A stretch of DNA of 64,000 bases from Chitinophagaceae bacterium (GTDB lineage: Bacteria > Bacteroidota > Bacteroidia > Chitinophagales > Chitinophagaceae). Position 1 is the stretch's first letter, and every line of letters begins with the position of its first letter. This document shows positions 1-8,795 of this stretch, piece after piece. Below the pieces are notes generated by a model that was not told the DNA's origin, made no database searches, and was given only the letters and a program-made list of their open reading frames with translations. Location of the stretch: positions 496,001-560,000 of the forward strand of contig JADKKJ010000001.1 of NCBI GenBank assembly GCA_016720565.1. Reading direction: 5' to 3'. Made by a program: the position numbers and the translations under genes.

Positions 1-1913
1 TCATTGTTTCCAATGCTGACCTTCGCGCCACTGATGTTCAGGGTGCCATAAACAATAAGTTTGCAGCTAAGTGTTCTGTTGGCATTTATTGTAAGGGTTC
101 CTCCTTCATTCACGGTGATTGTAGTGGCCAGAGGATCCACATCCAGCGTGATATTCTGGCCGCTCATGATATTTACATTGGAAGTTGAAGATGGAACCGC
201 AGTAGTGCTCCAGGATCCACCGGCATTCCAGTTACCACTGGCCACTGCCGATAATACAGTATTAGGTGCCAGTTTAGCCCACCAGGTACCCCATTTACTG
301 GTGCTGCCACCAATAGTTGGCGCTGCCCTCAGTTTTGCATATTCCTGGATGGTCCAGAAAGAAATATCATCCAGCGGATCCACCATGGTATGGCTATAAT
401 CACCCCACCTGTTCCTTCCGCTTCCAAAATCTTTTGAATAATAATCTTCGCCATCTTTAAACAGCACCGGGTCCTGAATGGTACCTGCAGCATCAGCTGC
501 ATAACGGAAAGCATAGGCGGCACCAAGGAAACCATCACTTTCCCCTTTGGCAAGCGATACAGCCAGGTCATTATCCTTATTTACGCCAACGCTGGGATGA
601 CCATACCACCTTCCGCCGTTGGAGGAAGTGGCGGTAACGTCCTCAATTCTTCCTCCATCCAGGGTATTGCCGGTAACAGCGTCAAGTTTGGTCCATTGTA
701 CCATGGAATGCACGGGTGCGCCGGAGCTTTGAATGGTTTGGGAATACCAGACAGCTCCATTTCGGAATACCACATTGCCACGAACATACTGGTCGCCAGG
801 GTCAGCAAAAACAAGTGAACCAGGGCAGGAGCTTAGGCATTGTTGAGGAAGTATATTTCCTCCCGAAACAGCCCATCCTCCGCCTGGCCTGACCTTAACA
901 GCGCCAATGGTCATTACAGGTGTTCCGGGTGTTCCGGTAATGGTGGAAAGTATATAGGTTGCACCAGCACTGCTTAAATGACTTACGAGATATTCTGTAT
1001 TCTCAGTGGAAGAATAGGTGCTGGCGGGGTGCATGCAAAAACCTCCATTTACACCAGTAATACCAGAGAAAAGCGTGCCGGACATGGTGCCAGCCAGCAG
1101 ACTGGGATAATCAATGGCAAAAACCCGGCCTTCCTGTGAAGCACCCGGGATAGTAAACATGTTTCCGGAGATCACGATCCAGTTCTTATTAAAACCCAGC
1201 ATGGGAAAATCCATCCATAAACTGGAACCAGTATCAGGATCCAGGGCATAGAGGGTATAGTTTCCTTCGGGGTCATGCGTTTGGGAAATGCCAATAAGTA
1301 CTCTGGAGTTTGCACTGGAGCCATTGGACACTGCTACAATGATCCAACGGTTTCTGTATGGATCATATACTATGCGTGGATCGAACACACCACTGGCTGC
1401 TGTGCCAAGTGAGTTCCAGAAAGTTTGAGCAGAAACGAGACTTAATTGAGTGCCGCTGGTTTTTCTAAGTATACGGTAGTTATTATTCAGGGTGGTAAAT
1501 ACCTTATCCAGGCCCACCGCGCCATAGGTGTCAGGGGGAATAGTATAGGAACCAACTGTTCCTCCTCCCATTGCCTCATCGGGTGCGCCTTCAAAATTCA
1601 GTATAGGGGAAGGGGAGACCACAGTGATGCGGTTTGGATCTCCGGGACGAAAAGGCTGAATGGGAGCAGCACTGGTTGGTTCTTCATATTCCTGGTCTTC
1701 CAGGTTAGGAACTTTTCCCATGCTCAGGCCTGGTGGTTTAGGCAGCAAGGCTTCTCTATCAGCCTCCATTTTCAGGTTCACGTAACCTACCGCTACGATT
1801 CCGGCCCTGGAACTTTGAACGATCAATTGGGAGAAGCTAAAAACAGAAATAAACAAAAAAAACGTGGTCAGGGAGATATAGTGCCCTATCCGGTATTTAA
1901 AGGATTGATGCAT
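1..1913 (-). CDS. Large secreted surface protein, 3' end outside window (partial)
   Basis: An open frame runs without a stop from an ATG at 1913 (read on the minus strand) to the left edge, at least 637 codons. I read the frame at the start, near 1445 and near 535 and found it continuous. The N-terminus has a basic start followed by a hydrophobic stretch (about residues 10-28), a likely signal peptide. The body is rich in Gly, Ser, Thr and Asn with motifs such as FDPRIVYDPYRNRWI and IGISQTHDP, as in secreted beta-propeller-like Bacteroidota proteins. The last visible part (NWNAGGSWSTTAVPSS, then VNIMSGQNITLDVDPLA) matches the repeat-type beta-helix segments common in T9SS cargo. A C-terminal sorting domain is expected beyond the edge but cannot be seen. 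The function is unknown. It is divergent from groES. Confidence 0.8.
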   Translation of the reverse strand, partial: MHQSFKYRIGHYISLTTFFLFISVFSFSQLIVQSSRAGIVAVGYVNLKMEADREALLPKPPGLSMGKVPNLEDQEYEEPTSAAPIQPFRPGDPNRITVVSPSPILNFEGAPDEAMGGGTVGSYTIPPDTYGAVGLDKVFTTLNNNYRILRKTSGTQLSLVSAQTFWNSLGTAASGVFDPRIVYDPYRNRWIIVAVSNGSSANSRVLIGISQTHDPEGNYTLYALDPDTGSSLWMDFPMLGFNKNWIVISGNMFTIPGASQEGRVFAIDYPSLLAGTMSGTLFSGITGVNGGFCMHPASTYSSTENTEYLVSHLSSAGATYILSTITGTPGTPVMTIGAVKVRPGGGWAVSGGNILPQQCLSSCPGSLVFADPGDQYVRGNVVFRNGAVWYSQTIQSSGAPVHSMVQWTKLDAVTGNTLDGGRIEDVTATSSNGGRWYGHPSVGVNKDNDLAVSLAKGESDGFLGAAYAFRYAADAAGTIQDPVLFKDGEDYYSKDFGSGRNRWGDYSHTMVDPLDDISFWTIQEYAKLRAAPTIGGSTSKWGTWWAKLAPNTVLSAVASGNWNAGGSWSTTAVPSSTSNVNIMSGQNITLDVDPLATTITVNEGGTLTINANRTLSCKLIVYGTLNISGAKVSIGNN

Positions 1914-2108
1914 AGTGAATTGCTGGTTAGGTAGCTTATGGCAGGCAAGTTATACAAAAGGCAGGGTAGCATTTTTGCTATTATTTCCACCTGCTGCTAA
2001 AAAAATGTTGATAAGTGAAAAATTGACATATTCTGTCAGATTGAGCTGGGTTCCATGTTGCTAACCTGAAAATTTAGCATTATATCAGGCCATGGCATGT
2101 AATTAGCG

Positions 2109-2116
2109 TACCTTTG
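2109..2116 (+). promoter_or_regulatory. Bacteroidota -7 promoter element for groES-groEL
   Basis: TACCTTTG, followed by CC, matches the Bacteroidota consensus TAnnTTTG and lies 55 bases before the groES start. I see no clear TTG -33 at the expected distance. No CIRCE (HrcA) inverted repeat of the TTAGCACTC type is visible in 1914-2171, so control by HrcA is not supported by the sequence. Confidence 0.5.
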
Positions 2117-2171
2117 CCGCCCCCTTTGAAGGGCTTTGAAATACTTTTAATTTTTTAAAATCAACACAATT

Positions 2172-2453
2172 ATGGCTAAGAAAGTGAATGTTACCCCGCT
2201 TCACGACAGGGTTATCGTAAAAGCAGCCGCTGCCGAAGAAAAAACAGCCGGTGGCATTATCATTCCTGACACTGCTAAAGAAAAACCACAGCGTGGCGTT
2301 GTGATCGCAGCAGGTCCTGGTAAAAAAGATGAGCCAGTTACCGTTAAGACCGGAGACACGGTTCTCTATGGCAAATATGCCGGTACAGAGATACAGATCG
2401 ATGGAGAAGATTTCCTGATCATGCGCGAGTCGGATATCCTGGCGATCGTTTGA
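2172..2453 (+). CDS. groES: Co-chaperonin GroES
   Basis: This 93-residue protein has the usual length and the family landmarks: the N-terminal PLHDRVIVK, the mobile-loop region EEKTAGGIIIPDTAKEKPQ (about residues 22-40), and the C-terminal GEDFLIMRESDILAIV. It forms the heptameric lid that closes the GroEL chamber in the cytoplasm. It lies 72 bases upstream of groEL on the same strand, with a -7 promoter element in front and a strong terminator only after groEL, so the two form one operon. Confidence 0.97.
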   Translation: MAKKVNVTPLHDRVIVKAAAAEEKTAGGIIIPDTAKEKPQRGVVIAAGPGKKDEPVTVKTGDTVLYGKYAGTEIQIDGEDFLIMRESDILAIV

Positions 2454-2525
2454 TGAAACAGCTTATCTAAAACTAAGTCTGATAAAAAGAAATCCTCATT
2501 TCTAAAATTTACAAATAAAAATAAT

Positions 2526-4160
2526 ATGGCAAAGCAACTCTTCTTCGACATTGAAGCGAGAAATAAAATGAAAAAAGGCGTTGACATTCTGTGCAACGCT
2601 GTGAAGGTGACCCTTGGTCCCAAAGGACGTAATGTAGTGATCGAGAAAAAATTCGGTTCACCTTCTGTCACCAAGGATGGTGTAACCGTTGCCAAAGAGA
2701 TCGAACTGGAAGATCCTATTGAAAACATGGGTGCCCAGATGGTAAAAGAAGTAGCTTCCAAAACAGCCGATATCGCCGGTGATGGTACTACTACTGCTAC
2801 AGTGCTGGCACAATCTATCATCAGCGAAGGTCTGAAAATGGTAGCTGCAGGCAGCAACCCAATGGATATCAAAAGAGGTATGGACAAAGCCGTTAATAAG
2901 GTGATCGAACATCTGAAAGGCCAGTCGCAGACCGTTGGTAACGACCATAGTAAGATCCAGCAGGTAGCATCTATTTCTGCCAATAACGATAACGAGATCG
3001 GAAAGCTGATCGCGGAAGCCATGAAAAAAGTGGGTAAAGAGGGTGTGATCACCGTGGAAGAAGCAAGAGGTACAGAAACTACCGTTGAAGTGGTTGAAGG
3101 TATGCAATTCGATCGTGGTTATATCTCTCCTTATTTCGTTACGAATAGCGAAAAAATGGAAGCTGAACTGGAAAATCCTTATATCCTGATCTATGACAAA
3201 AAGATCAGCAACATGAAGGATATCCTTCACATACTGGAGAAGGTAGCTCAGGGCGGACGTCCGCTGCTGATCATTGCAGAAGACCTGGAAGGCGAAGCAC
3301 TGGCCACCCTGGTTGTGAATAAACTGCGTGGCACGCTGAAAGTGGCCGCCGTAAAAGCACCTGGTTTTGGAGATCGCCGTAAAGAAATGCTCCAGGATAT
3401 CGCGGTACTTACAAAAGGTATTGTTATCAGCGAAGAGCAGGGTTACAAACTGGAGAATGCTGACCTCAGCTATCTTGGAACTGCTACTTCTATTACGATC
3501 GATAAGGATAATACAACCGTAGTAGGTGGTAAAGGAAAAAAAGATGACATCAGCGCGCGTATCAACCAGATCAAATCACAAATAGAGAATACTACCTCTG
3601 ATTACGATAAAGAAAAACTGCAGGAGCGTTTGGCTAAACTCAGCGGCGGTGTTGCCGTACTGAATATTGGCGCCGCTACTGAAGTAGAAATGAAAGAGAA
3701 GAAAGACAGGGTGGACGATGCGCTTCATGCTACAAGGGCAGCAGTTGAGGAAGGTATCGTACCTGGTGGTGGTATCGCGTTCATCCGCGCTATCGAGGCC
3801 CTGGAGAAATTCAAGGGTATAAATGAAGATGAGACCACAGGTATAAATATCATTAAAAGAGCACTGGAAGAACCGCTTCGCCAGATCGTAGCGAACGCAG
3901 GTATCGAAGGTTCCATCATTGTTCAGAAAGTTAAAGAAGGCAAGGGCGATTTCGGATTCAATGCCCGCACCGAGCAATATGAGAACCTGCTGAAAGCGGG
4001 TGTGATCGATCCTACCAAGGTGACCCGCATCGCACTGGAAAACGCTTCTTCTATCGCAGGTATGCTGCTGACCACTGAATGCGTTGTTGCCGATAAGCCT
4101 AAAAAGGAAGAGCCGGCACATAGCCATGGCGCTCCTGACATGGGTGGAATGGGTTATTAA
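2526..4160 (+). CDS. groEL: Chaperonin GroEL
   Basis: This 544-residue protein is a canonical 60 kDa chaperonin: N-terminal KQLFFDIEARNKMKKGVDIL, the nucleotide-binding DGTTTATVL motif near residue 87, the GGRPLLIIAEDLEGEALATLV apical region, and VEEGIVPGGGIAF around residue 410. The C-terminus ends in a short Gly-Met tail (GGMGY) preceded by a His-containing linker. It forms the double ring that folds cytosolic proteins with GroES. The gene follows groES and is closed by an intrinsic terminator. Long reverse-strand open frames across it are shadows of its codon pattern. Confidence 0.98.
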   Translation: MAKQLFFDIEARNKMKKGVDILCNAVKVTLGPKGRNVVIEKKFGSPSVTKDGVTVAKEIELEDPIENMGAQMVKEVASKTADIAGDGTTTATVLAQSIISEGLKMVAAGSNPMDIKRGMDKAVNKVIEHLKGQSQTVGNDHSKIQQVASISANNDNEIGKLIAEAMKKVGKEGVITVEEARGTETTVEVVEGMQFDRGYISPYFVTNSEKMEAELENPYILIYDKKISNMKDILHILEKVAQGGRPLLIIAEDLEGEALATLVVNKLRGTLKVAAVKAPGFGDRRKEMLQDIAVLTKGIVISEEQGYKLENADLSYLGTATSITIDKDNTTVVGGKGKKDDISARINQIKSQIENTTSDYDKEKLQERLAKLSGGVAVLNIGAATEVEMKEKKDRVDDALHATRAAVEEGIVPGGGIAFIRAIEALEKFKGINEDETTGINIIKRALEEPLRQIVANAGIEGSIIVQKVKEGKGDFGFNARTEQYENLLKAGVIDPTKVTRIALENASSIAGMLLTTECVVADKPKKEEPAHSHGAPDMGGMGY

Positions 4161-4184
4161 TAATCCAGATCAATTACTTAGTCT

Positions 4185-4219
4185 AAAAGCCTCCTGTTTA
4201 AAAAACAGGAGGCTTTTTT
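4185..4219 (+). terminator. Intrinsic terminator of groES-groEL
   Basis: The arms AAAAGCCTCCTGTTT and AAACAGGAGGCTTTTTT pair perfectly around a short A/T loop and end in a T run, 25 bases after the groEL stop. Confidence 0.9.
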
Positions 4220-4247
4220 GTGTGATATTTGAACAGTTCATTTTTCA

Positions 4248-4277
4248 TTGGATGTATTTAAAAGTTGCCTATTTTTA
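4248..4277 (+). promoter_or_regulatory. Promoter of the metalloprotease gene
   Basis: A TTG at 4248-4250 is separated by 19 bases from TATTTTTA at 4270-4277. This fits the Bacteroidota -33/-7 architecture except for the final base of the -7 element. The start codon lies 52 bases further on. Confidence 0.5.
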
Positions 4278-4329
4278 GAACCTTATTTCTGATATTTTCA
4301 CCCCAATTTTTTAAAAACATAGTAGCATC

Positions 4330-7300
4330 ATGGTAAAATTTTACAAGGCTATTCTGGCTTGTTTGATGGTTCTTGGTTTGGGCAGTTCCCTGATGGCCCA
4401 GGATAAATACTGGTCCGCTCAGCCAACGAGTACTCCGGTTACCAATACTGATAAAGCAGTAGCCCGTCTTACATTTCCGAAGGAGTTTAAATTATTTGAA
4501 CTGAACCTTGCAACACTTCGCGAGGATCTTTTTACAGTTGTCAGCCCTTCTCCTTCCAGGCGCTCCACTGTTATCTCCGTTCCAAATGCGGAGGGCAGGC
4601 TGGAGCAGTTTGAGGTTTTTGAAGCTTCCAATTTTGAACCCGATCTGCAGGCCATGTTCCCTGAGATCAGGGCATTTTCAGGAAGGGGTATCACAGATAG
4701 ATATGCCACACTGAAACTTTCTATTTCTCCTGGCGGTATCCAGACAATGGTGTTCCGTACAGAAAAAGAGAATGAGTTCATGGAGCCATATTCTGCCGAT
4801 CATAGAACCTATGCAGTTTATAAATCAACACGCGAAAAAGGAAGCCTTCCATGGACCTGTTCTACTGATGAAAAGAATATTTATAATGATATCAATAAGA
4901 ACCTTCCGTCCTTACCGGCTGCCAATAACGGTGTATTGAAGACCATGAGGCTGGTGCAATCCTGTAATGGAGAATATGCCAACTGGTTTGGTGCCTTCAG
5001 TTCTGCACAGGTATCACTGGTATTAGCGGCCTACAATAATACACTTACCCGTTGCAATGGTTGTTATGAGAAGGATCTGGCCACCCATTTGAACCTTATC
5101 GCTGCAACAACCAATGTGATCTTTTATGATCCGGCAACAGATCCATACACAACGCTTAGTGCATGGAATTTACAATTACAGCAAACACTGACCAGTATCA
5201 TCGGCAATGCCAATTATGATATTGGCCATATGTTCGGGCAATCTGGTGGTGGAGGAAATGCAGGTTGTATCGGTTGTGTTTGTGTGGATCCGGCAAATAA
5301 TAGTTCCCTTGGTAAAGGCGCCGGCATAACTTCTCCTGCAGACGGAATACCACAGGGAGATAATTTTGATATTGATTATGTAGTGCATGAAGTTGGCCAC
5401 CAGTTAGGAGGCAACCATACATTTTCACATAACAATGAAGGCAGTGGCCGACAAAAAGAAGTGGGCGCCGGTATCACCATCATGGGTTACGCGGGTATCA
5501 CTCCTTATGATCCTGCTCCTCACTCTATTGATATTTTCCATGAAACCTCTATTGAACAGATCCAGGCTAACCTGGTCAATAAGACCTGCCCAATCTCCAC
5601 TTCCCTTGCAGGTATCAATGCTACACCGGTCATCAATCCATTGACCAGTTATACTATTCCTATCAGCACACCATTTTATCTCAGTGGCACAGCAACCGAT
5701 GCTGATGGGGATCCGCTTACTTATTGCTGGGAGCAGAATGATAACCATGGCGGGCAAAATGGAGCAAACAGCGTGGCCTATGCGGCAAAACCAGTTGGTC
5801 CTAATTTCATCAGTTTCTCTCCCTCTCCCAATAACACCCGACTTTTCCCAAGACTTTCCACGATCCTCAATGGATTGCTGATCACGCCTACCCTGGGAGG
5901 CGATGCCATCTGTAATGTAGAGGCCCTTAGCAACGTTTCAAGAACGCTTAACTTCCGTCTTACAGTAAGAGATAACCGTCCTTATAATGGAACTGCCACG
6001 GGCCAGACAGAATTTGCAGATATGGCGGTGAATGTTACCAATACCGCGGGCCCTTTCCAGGTAACTTCGCCTAATACAGCAGTGACCTGGCCCACCGGTT
6101 CTTCGCAAACCATTACATGGGCCGTTAACGGAACCAATACCGGTAGCGTGAATTGCGCCAATGTGAGGATATCATTATCAACGGATGGCGGCAATACTTT
6201 TCCCACTGTTATCCTGGCCAGTACAGCGAACGATGGTACCGAAACCATTACGGTTCCTTCCGTACCTGCCACCACCACTGCAAGGATAAAAATTGAAGCC
6301 ATAGGAAATATCTTTTTCGATATCAACGACGTGAATTTTTCGATCATTCAGCAAACCGGGTTCACCTTTAATACCGCACCGGCAACTGTGACTACCTGTC
6401 CTGCCGGTCCAACGATGGTTGTGAACCTAGGTACTACTGCGTATAATGGATTCAATACCCCGATCAACCTTACTGCAACAGGTAACCCAGCAGGAACCAC
6501 GGTGTCCATATCACCTAATCCGCTTACGCCTGGCGGTACTGCGGCAGTAACTTTGAATAATACCAATACACTTGCTTTTGGGACCTATGTTATCAACATT
6601 TCCGGTGTAGCCGGTTCTGAAGTGGGTTCTACAACTTTAACTTATATCATCAATGCGGGGGCTGCTCCTGTGATCACTCAACAGCCAGCGACCCAAACCG
6701 TTTGCCAGAATACCAGTGCCAGTTTTGTTGTTGCTGTTACAGGAGCCCTTAGCTATCAGTGGCAGAGAAGTACAGATGGTGGAGCTACCTGGAGTAATAT
6801 AGGCGGTGCTATTGCTTCAACCTATACTATTCCCAGCGCGCAGCTTGCAAATATTGGCCTTTACCGCTGTGTCATAAACGGCCAGTGTGGTGTGGCAACT
6901 TCCAATAACGCACAGCTAAACGTAAATGCCGCCCCATCCATTTCTTCTCAGCCAACAGGAACTACACTTTGCGCTGGGGCGAATGCAAGTTTCAGTGTTT
7001 CGGCTACTGGTGCCGGACTTAGCTACCAGTGGGAGCTTAGCACCAATGGCTGTTCAGGACCATGGGCCAGTATCCCCTCAGCTACCAGTCAGACTTATAC
7101 TGTCAATGGTATCACTGCCGGACAGAATAACTATGGATATCGTTGTGTGGTTTCAGGTTCCTGCGCTCCGGCAGCTACTTCAAACTGCGCCTTACTGAAT
7201 GTGGTAACGGCGGTAACGGTGTCAACTCAACCTGTGGACCAGGTAGCCTGTGAAGGTGCGAATGCAAGTTATGTAGTAGCAGGAAGCGGAGCAGGTATCC

Positions 7301-8610
7301 TTTATCAATGGCAGATCAGCACTGATGGCGGTGCAACCTGGAACAATATAGGCGGAGCTAATAGCGCCACCTATGTAGCCACAGCTGTTACTGCTGGTAT
7401 GAATGGCAATCGCTATCGCTGTTTGCTTTCTAATGCAACCTGTACCACTCCTGGTATTTCAAATGCAGGTTTGCTTACTGTGAACAGGCTTCCAGCGATC
7501 AGCTCAAACCCTTCAGATGTTACTATCTGCGTAGGCGCAAGCAATACGTTCAGTGTGGCGGCAAGCGGCACCGGTATCGGGTACCAGTGGCAGCTCAGTA
7601 CAGATGGTGGAGCTAATTATTCTAATATCAGTGGTGCCACTTCCAGTTCTTATACCGCAGCTGCAGTAACGATCGGAATGAATGGTAATCGTTATCGCGC
7701 AGTTGTGAATGGTGTATGTGCCCCTAACGCAAACTCTGCCCCGGCCTTGCTTACGGTGATCGCTCCTGTGGTGGTCAGCGCGCAACCTGCCAATAAGGAA
7801 ATTTGCTCCGGACAGAATACCAGTTTCAGCGTGACCGGCAGCAGCGTTCAAACGATCAATTATCAATGGCAGGTGAGTGCGGATAATGGAAACACCTGGA
7901 ATAATATTCCAAATGGCACAGCCAACGGTGTAACTGTTTCCGGCGCGACCACTGCAACAATTAGTATCAGCAATGCTTTAACAGCTATATCAGGAACAAG
8001 GTATCGCGCATTATTATCCAGCGCTACCTGTGCGGCGCCTACTGTATCCAGTGGTGGTCTATTAACGGTTCGGGCATTGCCAACCGTTACACTTGCAGCT
8101 TCCAAACTGGATCTGCTTCCCGGTCAGCAATCAACACTTACAGCAATACCAAGCGCCTCTACAGGAGGCACAGTGAGCATCTCCTGGTTATATAACAGCA
8201 ATCCGTTAGCAGTAACAGGTACGAGCTATGTGGCCAATATTGAGAAAGTGGGAGCATACCAGGTGAATGTGCAGGAACTCTGGACCAGTGGACTGGCCTG
8301 TACAAACCAATCTGCGGTGGTTACCCTTTCTGCTACAGTAAGTGATAAGTTGTTCATCTTCCCAACGCCGAATGATGGAAGGTTCACTGTTTCCTATTAC
8401 AATAATGGTGGAACAAGCACTAACAGGCGTATAGTGATCTTCGCCACTTCCGGCCAGAAAGTATATGATAGAATATTCCCGGTAACCGGTTCTTACACCC
8501 TGTTGAATATCGACCTCAGGTATATCAGCCCGGGCCGTGGTATTTATTATGTGATGGTGGGAGATGCCAATGGCAATAAGCTGGTGGATGGAAAAGTACA
8601 TGTGAGATAA
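4330..8610 (+). CDS. Secreted metzincin metalloprotease with Ig-like repeats and T9SS type A sorting domain
   Basis: This 1426-residue protein starts with a signal peptide ending near MAQ (residue 23). The zinc motif HEVGHQLGGNH (residues 353-363) is the metzincin HExxHxxGxxH, followed by a Met-turn IMGYAG with Met385, so the catalytic domain looks intact and resembles reprolysin-like proteases of Bacteroidota. A propeptide-like region precedes it. After it come beta-sandwich domains and at least five Ig-like repeats of about 90 residues (see the repeat entry). The last about 85 residues (IFPTPNDGRFTV, then GIYYVMVGDANGNK and KVHVR) form a T9SS type A sorting domain, so the protein should cross the outer membrane and be surface-attached or released. 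It has its own promoter and terminator. The substrate is unknown. Confidence 0.92.
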   Translation: MVKFYKAILACLMVLGLGSSLMAQDKYWSAQPTSTPVTNTDKAVARLTFPKEFKLFELNLATLREDLFTVVSPSPSRRSTVISVPNAEGRLEQFEVFEASNFEPDLQAMFPEIRAFSGRGITDRYATLKLSISPGGIQTMVFRTEKENEFMEPYSADHRTYAVYKSTREKGSLPWTCSTDEKNIYNDINKNLPSLPAANNGVLKTMRLVQSCNGEYANWFGAFSSAQVSLVLAAYNNTLTRCNGCYEKDLATHLNLIAATTNVIFYDPATDPYTTLSAWNLQLQQTLTSIIGNANYDIGHMFGQSGGGGNAGCIGCVCVDPANNSSLGKGAGITSPADGIPQGDNFDIDYVVHEVGHQLGGNHTFSHNNEGSGRQKEVGAGITIMGYAGITPYDPAPHSIDIFHETSIEQIQANLVNKTCPISTSLAGINATPVINPLTSYTIPISTPFYLSGTATDADGDPLTYCWEQNDNHGGQNGANSVAYAAKPVGPNFISFSPSPNNTRLFPRLSTILNGLLITPTLGGDAICNVEALSNVSRTLNFRLTVRDNRPYNGTATGQTEFADMAVNVTNTAGPFQVTSPNTAVTWPTGSSQTITWAVNGTNTGSVNCANVRISLSTDGGNTFPTVILASTANDGTETITVPSVPATTTARIKIEAIGNIFFDINDVNFSIIQQTGFTFNTAPATVTTCPAGPTMVVNLGTTAYNGFNTPINLTATGNPAGTTVSISPNPLTPGGTAAVTLNNTNTLAFGTYVINISGVAGSEVGSTTLTYIINAGAAPVITQQPATQTVCQNTSASFVVAVTGALSYQWQRSTDGGATWSNIGGAIASTYTIPSAQLANIGLYRCVINGQCGVATSNNAQLNVNAAPSISSQPTGTTLCAGANASFSVSATGAGLSYQWELSTNGCSGPWASIPSATSQTYTVNGITAGQNNYGYRCVVSGSCAPAATSNCALLNVVTAVTVSTQPVDQVACEGANASYVVAGSGAGILYQWQISTDGGATWNNIGGANSATYVATAVTAGMNGNRYRCLLSNATCTTPGISNAGLLTVNRLPAISSNPSDVTICVGASNTFSVAASGTGIGYQWQLSTDGGANYSNISGATSSSYTAAAVTIGMNGNRYRAVVNGVCAPNANSAPALLTVIAPVVVSAQPANKEICSGQNTSFSVTGSSVQTINYQWQVSADNGNTWNNIPNGTANGVTVSGATTATISISNALTAISGTRYRALLSSATCAAPTVSSGGLLTVRALPTVTLAASKLDLLPGQQSTLTAIPSASTGGTVSISWLYNSNPLAVTGTSYVANIEKVGAYQVNVQELWTSGLACTNQSAVVTLSATVSDKLFIFPTPNDGRFTVSYYNNGGTSTNRRIVIFATSGQKVYDRIFPVTGSYTLLNIDLRYISPGRGIYYVMVGDANGNKLVDGKVHVR
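6664..8075 (+). repeat. Five tandem Ig-like domain repeats inside the metalloprotease gene
   Basis: Blocks of about 275-280 bases begin near 6664, 6937, 7219, 7495 and 7768. Each encodes a variant of QPxxxxxCxGxxASF, then YQWQxSTDGGxTWxNI, then YRCxxxxxC. The paired Cys and the central Trp are kept. The repeats are diverged at DNA level, so this is domain duplication and not a recent tandem array. Confidence 0.8.
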
Positions 8611-8633
8611 TCATTAGTGTATCGAAATTTAAG

Positions 8634-8662
8634 AGGCCCCGGAATATTCCGGGGCCTTTTTT
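8634..8662 (+). terminator. Intrinsic terminator of the metalloprotease gene
   Basis: AGGCCCCGGAAT and ATTCCGGGGCCTTTTTT form a perfect GC-rich hairpin with a T run, 23 bases after the stop codon. Confidence 0.9.
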
Positions 8663-8765
8663 ACAGGTAATACATTGGAACTGAAATAAGTGAGTATGAG
8701 CAATTATACTGGTTCCACCAATAATGGATTTTCAAGGCCCTGTTTTCCGCAGCGCTGAATTAACC

Positions 8766-8773
8766 TACCTTTG
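8766..8773 (+). promoter_or_regulatory. Bacteroidota -7 element for the ABC-F gene
   Basis: TACCTTTG followed by CGG lies 22 bases before the ATG at 8796. A longer open frame begins at 8724, upstream of this element, so the element supports the later start. Confidence 0.6.
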
Positions 8774-8795
8774 CGGTCTTAAAAAATTAGGAAGA

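Noticed and set aside
1..1913. Frameshifted or broken gene at the left edge
   Set aside because: No complete long frame is visible because the gene has no stop inside the window; checked codons at three places agree on one continuous frame.
1914..2171. CIRCE / HrcA operator before groES
   Set aside because: I looked for TTAGCACTC-type arms with a 9-base spacer and found none.
2366..4141. Several minus-strand open frames of up to 228 codons across groES-groEL
   Set aside because: They lie entirely opposite a certain gene, carry no family motif, and mirror its codon pattern.
6664..8075. Possible CRISPR or DNA repeat array
   Set aside because: The repeats are protein-level Ig-like domains of about 275 bases, diverged in DNA; there are no short identical repeats with unique spacers.
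8724..8795. Longer start for the ABC-F gene
   Set aside because: The -7 promoter element lies inside this stretch and the family start is at 8796.
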